Origin: Candidatus Saccharimonadota bacterium
GTDB lineage: Bacteria > Patescibacteriota > Saccharimonadia > Saccharimonadales > Saccharimonadaceae
Direction of reading: 5' to 3'
DNA length: 9,367 bases
Assembly: GCA_030528815.1 (NCBI GenBank)
Contig: JAUMYE010000035.1
Location: 1-9,367 of the forward strand
Both the position numbers and the translations under genes were made by a program. The notes under the pieces are model-generated. The model was not told the origin of the DNA, searched no databases, and was given only the letters and a program-made list of their open reading frames with translations. This document shows, in pieces, positions 4,459 through 9,367 of the stretch; the stretch's first letter is position 1; the number at the start of each line of letters is the position of its first letter.

Positions 4459-5781
4459 ATGTCCAGTTTTCCGAGCCTTCATCTCAAGAATCTGATTTCC
4501 AACCTAAGCGACAATGGCCTTACCGAAGGACAGGAACAAGCCCTCGACGCAATGCTGATGGGCGAGAATGTTTTCCTGACAGGCGATGCGGGAACTGGTA
4601 AATCTTATGTGCTAAGCGAGTTTTTGAAGAAGATGCGCCGCAAGAAGCATATTATTGCTTGCGCACCGACTGGGATTGCCGCGCTCCGACTTCAAAACGG
4701 CTGCACGATTCACCGCGCTTTTCGCCTGCCCTTCTTACAGGCTTACGATTTTCGCAAGCACAAACATCCAAACGAAGAAATCCTGAACGCCGACGTCATT
4801 ATTATTGACGAGATTTCGATGTGTCGCGTTGATCTTTTTGATTATATTTCCGAGATTATTTTTGAGGCCGAGAAACAAACCCAGCACAAGAAGCAAGTAA
4901 TTGTGGTTGGGGATTTCTTTCAGCTGCCGCCAGTTTTACGCCGCGAAGAACGCGAGGTTCTAAGTTACAAATACCCAGAGATTCAGGCTGGTTTTTGCTT
5001 TTCTGGCAAGAACTGGGAACGCTTCCATTTTAAGCCATTTGTTTTAACCGAGATTGTGCGCCAAGAAGAAGACGAATACGTCGAGATGCTCGAGAAGGCA
5101 CGTCGTGGTGACGGTAGTTGCTTGCCATATTTCAACCAGAGAGTAAGCGAAGAGTTTGACGACGGCGCGATTTGCCTCGTTCCGACCAATGCCAAGGCTA
5201 GCGCCATTAACAGCAAAAAGCTTAATGCCCTAGTTGGCGAGCCGAAGATTTTTCATGCCGTCGTTAAGGGCTCAATCACTGCGAGCGATAAGGCCGCCGA
5301 AGACAGCCTGATCCTAAAACCTGGCGCACGCGTGATTGCGCTCTGCAATAACCTAGAATACAAGAATGGCCAGCTTGGTACCGTTCGCGAGATTGGCGAA
5401 GATGCCGTAAAGGTGGCTTGGGATAATGGCCACAAATCTATTGTCGAGGCCTATGACTGGAACATTATGCGCCCAGAATGGGATGGCGAAGTGATTAAAC
5501 ACGAAATTGTAGGCACTTTTAGACAGCTGCCTTTGCGTCTTGCCTATGCGATTACGATTCACAAAAGCCAAGGCCAGACTTATTCTCGCACCGTTGTCGA
5601 TCCGGCCTGTTTCGATATTGGCCAATTATACGTTGCATTATCTCGCTGCGAGAGCATCGAAGGGCTTAGTCTCATGCGCGCGGCCTATCCAAGAGCACTC
5701 AAAAGTTCGTCCGAAGTGCTGGATTTTTATAGCAAAATCACGGGCGAGCCGTATTATATCGAAGAATATGGTGATTTTTAG
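4459..5781 (+). CDS. Pif1/RecD-like superfamily 1B DNA helicase (AAA family ATPase)
   Basis: This 440-residue ATP-dependent helicase should unwind DNA 5' to 3' like Pif1/RecD2 relatives, with roles in replication or repair. Motifs in order: LTEGQEQAL, the Q-motif region (21-29); Walker A GDAGTGKS (42-49); the motif Ia region CAPTGIAA (68-75); Walker B VIIIDEISM with D117-E118 (113-121); motif III VGDFFQLPPV (150-159); LTEIVRQ with the arginine of motif IV (196-202); motif V region YAITIHKSQGQTY (363-375); motif VI YVALSRCESIEGL (391-403). All core motifs are intact, and the protein is short, with little beyond the two RecA-like domains and a small inserted barrel-like region (about 285-330). 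The Met at 4459 is the only start that keeps the Q motif; it has no ribosome binding site and is probably translated leaderlessly. It stands as a single gene; codons lean to CGC, GCC and ATT, unlike the CTC/AGA-rich genes to its left. Confidence 0.92.
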   Translation: MSSFPSLHLKNLISNLSDNGLTEGQEQALDAMLMGENVFLTGDAGTGKSYVLSEFLKKMRRKKHIIACAPTGIAALRLQNGCTIHRAFRLPFLQAYDFRKHKHPNEEILNADVIIIDEISMCRVDLFDYISEIIFEAEKQTQHKKQVIVVGDFFQLPPVLRREEREVLSYKYPEIQAGFCFSGKNWERFHFKPFVLTEIVRQEEDEYVEMLEKARRGDGSCLPYFNQRVSEEFDDGAICLVPTNAKASAINSKKLNALVGEPKIFHAVVKGSITASDKAAEDSLILKPGARVIALCNNLEYKNGQLGTVREIGEDAVKVAWDNGHKSIVEAYDWNIMRPEWDGEVIKHEIVGTFRQLPLRLAYAITIHKSQGQTYSRTVVDPACFDIGQLYVALSRCESIEGLSLMRAAYPRALKSSSEVLDFYSKITGEPYYIEEYGDF

Positions 5782-5811
5782 CCGTTTTTAGCTATTTTTA
5801 TGCTAAAATGC

Positions 5812-5840
5812 TTGACATTTGTACAAAATTAATGTATTAT
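5812..5840 (+). promoter_or_regulatory. Promoter of structured RNA C
   Basis: TTGACA (5812-5817), a 17-base spacer and TATTAT (5835-5840). The expected start is about 5847. No protein follows for 350 bases, so this strong promoter drives a non-coding transcript or a very long leader. Confidence 0.8.
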
Positions 5841-5846
5841 ATATCC

Positions 5847-6130
5847 AATTGCCATGACATTGAACTTTATGATCCGCTCCTGTTTTGGAGATAGTTCATA
5901 CCGTGGTAAGCGCGTGCAATCGGGGCCAAGACCTCCGAAGTAGTAATATATATGCGTGGTGTGCCGCTCTCACACCACAAAAATTTAAGTTGTGTGTCCC
6001 TGTTTTGCAGGCATGATCGAAAAAATTGGAATATTTCCAATAAACCTCTGACAGAAACCACAACTCGTACCTCCGAGGCCCAGCGCACGCCGCACCTCAC
6101 CCAAACCCCCGTCTTCATGACGGGGGTATT
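5847..6130 (+). ncRNA. Structured RNA C: about 280-base non-coding RNA or exporter leader, family not recognised
   Basis: It is bounded by a consensus promoter and a strong terminator and has no credible protein. Helices seen by eye: a 5' hairpin, GAACT/AGTTC (5862-5866 with 5893-5897) with inner CTCC/GGAG; then a branched domain closed by GCGTGC/GCACGC (5912-5917 with 6085-6090) and GGGCC/GGCCC (5923-5927 with 6077-6081). Inside it are an 8-bp hairpin GTGGTGTG/CACACCAC (5956-5963 with 5971-5978) and an arm GTTGTG/CACAAC (5989-5994 with 6059-6064). That arm holds hairpins CCTG/CAGG (5999-6011) and TTGGAA/TTCCAA (6026-6040). ACCTCCGA occurs twice, at 5931-5938 and 6069-6076, on opposite sides of the domain next to the GGGCC/GGCCC helix. 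Nested, non-overlapping stems argue for a real fold. Either a free ncRNA or a regulatory leader ending in an attenuator before the exporter genes is possible; a separate -10 before the exporter favours a free RNA. Confidence 0.6.
6106..6130 (+). terminator. Terminator of structured RNA C
   Basis: CCCCCGTC (6106-6113) and GACGGGGG (6119-6126) form a perfect 8-bp stem around TTCAT, followed by TATTTT. It lies about 70 bases before the exporter start. Confidence 0.88.
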
Positions 6131-6158
6131 TTAATGCCTCGTGAGAAGATGATATAAT
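6130..6158 (+). promoter_or_regulatory. Probable promoter of the ABC exporter operon
   Basis: TATAAT at 6153-6158 has only a poor -35 (TTTAAT, 6130-6135) at 17 bases. The only Shine-Dalgarno-like run, GAAGG (6181-6185), is too far from the ATG at 6202 to be ideal. A GATAAT at 6186-6191 could instead give a nearly leaderless transcript. Confidence 0.45.
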
Positions 6159-6201
6159 ATGGTCTTAAGTACTCATTTTTGAAGGGATAATTTTTACTTT
6201 A

Positions 6202-7959
6202 ATGCTAAAACTATTCAGATATTACAAACCAAAAGATTGGCTACTTTTTGTCGCGGTAGCACTCTTGATTTTCGCCTCGGTATGGATCGAGCTTTTGATG
6301 CCAGACTATATGGCAAACATCACCAAACTCGTTCAGACGGAAGACAGCCAAATGTCCGATATCCTATGGAATGGCGGCATGATGCTAGCCTGCGCGGCAG
6401 GAAGCCTTATCTTGGCAGTCGTCGTAAGTTATATCCTTTCAAAGCTCGCTGCAACCTTCTCGCTTGTCGTTCGCAAGGCGCTTTTCGATAAGGTCGAAGA
6501 ACTAGACTTGGATCAGGCCAACAAGTTCTCTACTAGCAGCCTTATTACTCGCACCACGAACGATATTACCCAGCTCCAGATGGTTATTGGCATGGGCACC
6601 ATGATGTTACTTCGCGCGCCTATCACCGTTACGGTCGCAATTACAAAGATTGTTGGCAAGAGCTGGCAATGGAGCACGACTACCGCGATTGCCGTCGTAA
6701 TACTTCTTTCCTTCATCGCGACATCCATTACGATTGTTTTGCCACGCTTCAAGAAAATGCAAAAGTTTACCGACCGCCTCAATGGCGTTACGCGCGAGAA
6801 CCTTACTGGCATTCGCGTCGTCCATGCTTTTAATGCCGAGAGTTACCAAGAGCAGAAATTCACTCAGGCCAACAGTGATTTGACTGAGACTCAGCTCTTC
6901 ACGCAGCGCGTTATGTCCCTTCTATCTCCAATGATGTATCTAATTATGGAAGGCGTCTCGCTTGCAATTTATTTCATTGGCGCATTTCTAGTCGATGGAG
7001 CTACGACAGACAAGCTGGATATCTTTAGCGATATGATTGTCTTCTCTACTTATGCGATGCAGATTATTATCTCTTTCTTGGTCCTATCTGGTATTTTTAT
7101 TATCTTGCCGCGCGCCCAGGTTTCCGCAAAGCGTATTAACGAGGTTCTTGATACCGAGATTACAATCAAGAACGGAACTATTAAGGAGCCAGAGACTGGC
7201 CTTGTTGGCACAATCGAATTCAAGAACGTTAGCTTCAAATATCCAGATTCGCAGGATTATATGCTAAAGAATATCTCCTTCAAGGCCAAGCAAGGCGAAA
7301 CGGTCGCAATCGTTGGTTCGACTGGTTCAGGCAAGACCACTCTTGTTAACCTGATTGAGCGTTTTTATGACGCTACCGACGGCGAGGTTATTGTGGATGG
7401 CGTAAATGTTAAGGATTACAAACAATCCGCGCTTCGTAACCGCATTGGCTACGTTCCGCAAAAGGCCGTTATGTTTGATGCAAGCGTTTTAGAAAACGTT
7501 TCCTACGGCGATAATGGTCGCGAAAAGGCCGACGAGAAAACCGTAAAGAAGGCGCTCGAAGTAGCTCAGGGTAAAGATTTCGTCGAAAAGATGGCAAAGA
7601 AATACAAATCCCATATCGCTCAGGGCGGCACCAACGTCTCTGGAGGCCAAAGACAGCGCCTCGCTATCGCACGCGCTATTGCTCGCGATCCAGAAATCTA
7701 TATCTTTGACGATTCTTTCTCTGCACTAGATTTCAAGACAGACGCAAAGCTTCGCCAAGCCCTAAAAGAATATACTAAAGATTCGACCAGCCTGATTGTT
7801 GCACAGCGCATCGGTACCATCATGCACGCAGATCAGATTCTCGTACTCGACGATGGCAAATGCGTCGGCAAAGGCACACACAAAGAGCTCATGAAGAATT
7901 GTCCAGTTTATAAACAGATTGCGCTCTCTCAGTTAACTAAGCAGGAATTGGAGGCATAG
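6202..7959 (+). CDS. ABC exporter half-transporter with degenerate ATP site (heterodimer subunit 1)
   Basis: This 585-residue inner-membrane exporter subunit has a six-helix transmembrane domain (hydrophobic stretches near 13-33, 55-80, 137-150, 158-180, 245-265, 278-302) followed by a nucleotide-binding domain. Walker A GSTGSGKTT is at 372-380, Q-loop Q420, signature VSGGQ at 479-483, Walker B IYIFD at 499-503, D-loop SALD at 507-510. Two catalytic positions are changed: the residue after the Walker B Asp is D504 instead of Glu, and the switch His is Q535 (IVAQRIGTI). The same pair of changes marks the non-hydrolysing site of heterodimeric multidrug exporters such as TM287/288, BmrCD and LmrCD, so this chain probably works with the next gene product. 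Length is normal. The stop TAG directly abuts the start of the partner. Substrate cannot be told from the sequence; drugs, lipids or peptides are possible. Confidence 0.93.
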   Translation: MLKLFRYYKPKDWLLFVAVALLIFASVWIELLMPDYMANITKLVQTEDSQMSDILWNGGMMLACAAGSLILAVVVSYILSKLAATFSLVVRKALFDKVEELDLDQANKFSTSSLITRTTNDITQLQMVIGMGTMMLLRAPITVTVAITKIVGKSWQWSTTTAIAVVILLSFIATSITIVLPRFKKMQKFTDRLNGVTRENLTGIRVVHAFNAESYQEQKFTQANSDLTETQLFTQRVMSLLSPMMYLIMEGVSLAIYFIGAFLVDGATTDKLDIFSDMIVFSTYAMQIIISFLVLSGIFIILPRAQVSAKRINEVLDTEITIKNGTIKEPETGLVGTIEFKNVSFKYPDSQDYMLKNISFKAKQGETVAIVGSTGSGKTTLVNLIERFYDATDGEVIVDGVNVKDYKQSALRNRIGYVPQKAVMFDASVLENVSYGDNGREKADEKTVKKALEVAQGKDFVEKMAKKYKSHIAQGGTNVSGGQRQRLAIARAIARDPEIYIFDDSFSALDFKTDAKLRQALKEYTKDSTSLIVAQRIGTIMHADQILVLDDGKCVGKGTHKELMKNCPVYKQIALSQLTKQELEA

Positions 7960-7962
7960 ATG
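7950..7962 (+). promoter_or_regulatory. Coupled stop, ribosome binding site and start between exporter genes
   Basis: GGAGG (7950-7954) lies inside the end of the first exporter gene, whose TAG (7957-7959) is followed with no gap by the ATG of the second (7960-7962). This suggests translational coupling and roughly equal amounts of the two chains. Confidence 0.8.
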
Positions 7963-9367
7963 GGACCAGGTCCACGAGGCATGCATGGCGGCAAGCCAGA
8001 AAAAAGCAAGAATTTCTCCGCCACGCTAAAGAGGCTCTTTAAAGAGCTAGGCAATCTTCGTATTATTGTTTTCCTTGGCGTTTTCTTTGCAGTTGGCGGC
8101 TCGGTCCTGATGATTTTTGCGCCAAACATTGTAAAGGATCTTACGAACGAAATCGCAAAGGGCCTCACGCCTTTAGGAATTGATTTTGGCGCCGTAAAGG
8201 CGATTGCGCTTGGCCTTGGCATTATGTATGTCAGTGGCGCGTTATTACAGCTTGCCGAGGCATGGCTTATGGCAAATGCTTCCAACCGCTTCGCTCAGAG
8301 ACTTCGCCAGCGCATTTCCAAGAAGATTAATATCTTACCGCTCAGCTATTTTGATAAGCACCAGACAGGCGATACTTTGTCTCGTGTCACGAACGATGTC
8401 GACATGATTGCGCAGAGTTTGAATCAATCGCTTTCTACTTTGATCAGCGAATCGATTTTGCTTGTTGGTGCAGCTGCCGCCATGATTATTACGAATATCC
8501 AGATGGCAGGCGTCGCAATTGTCGCAAGTATTATTGGTTTTATGTTCATGGGCGCGATTCTAAAGAAATCTCAGAAGTATTTCGAGATGCGCCAGGTAGA
8601 GCTTGGCAAACTAAACTCGCATATCGAGCAGATTTATTCTGGCCTTATCGTCGTAAAAGCTTATAACGGCAAGAACGATATCGATGTCTTGTTTGATAAA
8701 TACAACAAGAGCGTTTATGTCGCCAACCAAAAGAGTCGCTTCCTTGGCGGCCTTATGCATCCAATCATGAACTTTGTTGGTAACCTCGGCTATGTTGCGG
8801 TTTGTATCACGGGCGCTATCTTGGCGCAGCAGAACGTTATTGGCATTGGCACGATCGTAGCCTTTATTACCTACGTCCGCCTCTTTACTTCCCCGCTTTC
8901 AAACATTGCGCAGTCGTTTACAAGTTTACAATCTGCTGCCGCTGCGAGTGAACGTGTCTTTGAATTCTTGGATGCCAAAGAAATGGTCACAGACAAGGTC
9001 TTCAAAGAAAGACTCGCCGGGGATTCCGTCAAAGGTACAGTCGAGTTTAAGAACGTTAAGTTTAGCTACGACAAAAAGAAGCCAATCATTAAGAACTTCT
9101 CTGCTATCGCAAAACCTGGGCAGAAGATTGCTATTGTTGGTCCAACTGGTGCCGGCAAAACAACACTCGTGAATTTGCTTATGAAGTTCTACGATATCGA
9201 TGATGGTGATATTTTAATTGATGGTCATTCGATCAAAGAGATTCCACGCCATGATATCCACTCGTTATTTACAATGGTTCTTCAGGACACTTGGATGTTT
9301 GAGGGGACCCTACGCGACAATATCGCTTACAACCGCAAGAATGTTTCGGACAAGACTATTATGGAGA
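7960..9367 (+). CDS. ABC exporter half-transporter, heterodimer subunit 2 (C-terminus beyond the window)
   Basis: The open frame gives 469 residues and runs off the window. A glycine-rich tail (MGPGPRGMHGGKPEK), common on this subunit type, precedes the transmembrane domain (hydrophobic stretches near 33-55, 80-100, 160-178, 183-200, 272-290, 296-310). The nucleotide-binding domain starts near residue 358: Walker A GPTGAGKTT at 394-402, Q-loop Q442, then an ENI-like stretch (GTLRDNIAY, 449-457). The signature, Walker B and switch residues lie past the edge, so whether it carries the canonical Glu and His expected of the active partner cannot be checked here. It is translationally coupled to the preceding gene and should pair with it in the membrane. 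About 130 residues seem to be missing by comparison with the usual length near 600. Confidence 0.92.
   Translation, partial: MGPGPRGMHGGKPEKSKNFSATLKRLFKELGNLRIIVFLGVFFAVGGSVLMIFAPNIVKDLTNEIAKGLTPLGIDFGAVKAIALGLGIMYVSGALLQLAEAWLMANASNRFAQRLRQRISKKINILPLSYFDKHQTGDTLSRVTNDVDMIAQSLNQSLSTLISESILLVGAAAAMIITNIQMAGVAIVASIIGFMFMGAILKKSQKYFEMRQVELGKLNSHIEQIYSGLIVVKAYNGKNDIDVLFDKYNKSVYVANQKSRFLGGLMHPIMNFVGNLGYVAVCITGAILAQQNVIGIGTIVAFITYVRLFTSPLSNIAQSFTSLQSAAAASERVFEFLDAKEMVTDKVFKERLAGDSVKGTVEFKNVKFSYDKKKPIIKNFSAIAKPGQKIAIVGPTGAGKTTLVNLLMKFYDIDDGDILIDGHSIKEIPRHDIHSLFTMVLQDTWMFEGTLRDNIAYNRKNVSDKTIME

Noticed and set aside
5847..6130. RNase P RNA, tmRNA or 6S RNA
   Set aside because: An ACAGAAAC stretch recalls the RNase P P4 3' strand, but its GAGGAAAGUCC partner is absent. 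There is no tRNA-like end or tag frame for tmRNA, and the branched fold is not the long hairpin of 6S RNA.

Overview
The window looks like a piece of a bacterial chromosome, most likely from a reduced-genome lineage such as Candidatus Saccharibacteria (Patescibacteria). This is tentative and rests on overall protein style: a short Pif1/RecD-like helicase, a heterodimeric ABC exporter pair, compact spacing and an apparently leaderless start. Stop codons TAA, TAG and TGA are all used, Trp is TGG, and the tRNA-Trp has anticodon CCA, so the standard bacterial code fits.

Layout. (1) Positions 1-273, minus strand: N-terminal 91 codons of an EcoRI-type adenine methyltransferase, cut by the window edge, apparently starting at ACG. 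(2) Positions 274-1075: about 800 bases without a plausible protein, but dense in RNA-like structure. On the minus strand there are two tandem units, each with a -10 box, nested long-range helices, pseudoknot pairings and a hairpin plus U-tract (about 766-578 and 545-303). On the plus strand there are two homologous small RNA units (about 838-936 and 974-1075), each with its own sigma70-type promoter, a 7-bp closing stem with compensatory changes, and a GAAA-capped terminator. (3) Positions 1075-1566, minus: a short DUF3800 protein. (4) Positions 1655-1826, plus: tRNA-Trp(CCA) with promoter and terminator. (5) Positions 1860-4434, plus: three separately transcribed units of unrecognised proteins, each with its own promoter and strong terminator. 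The first two share a duplicated promoter, inverted repeat and leader, and the second is broken by an in-frame TAG. (6) Positions 4459-5781: SF1B Pif1/RecD-like helicase. (7) Positions 5812-6130: a promoter, about 280 bases of highly structured non-coding sequence and a terminator. (8) Positions 6202-9367: two ABC exporter half-transporters, stop and start abutting; the first has the degenerate ATP site of heterodimeric exporters and the second runs off the window.

How the parts fit. The left 4.4 kb resembles an accessory region: DNA methyltransferase, DUF3800, orphan proteins, duplicated cassettes and a cluster of apparent structured RNAs around a tRNA. The right half looks like ordinary chromosome. 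The most interesting material is the four-unit RNA cluster at 303-1075 and the separate structured RNA at 5847-6130, which I could not assign to any known RNA family. All pairings were found by eye; no folding program or database search was run.
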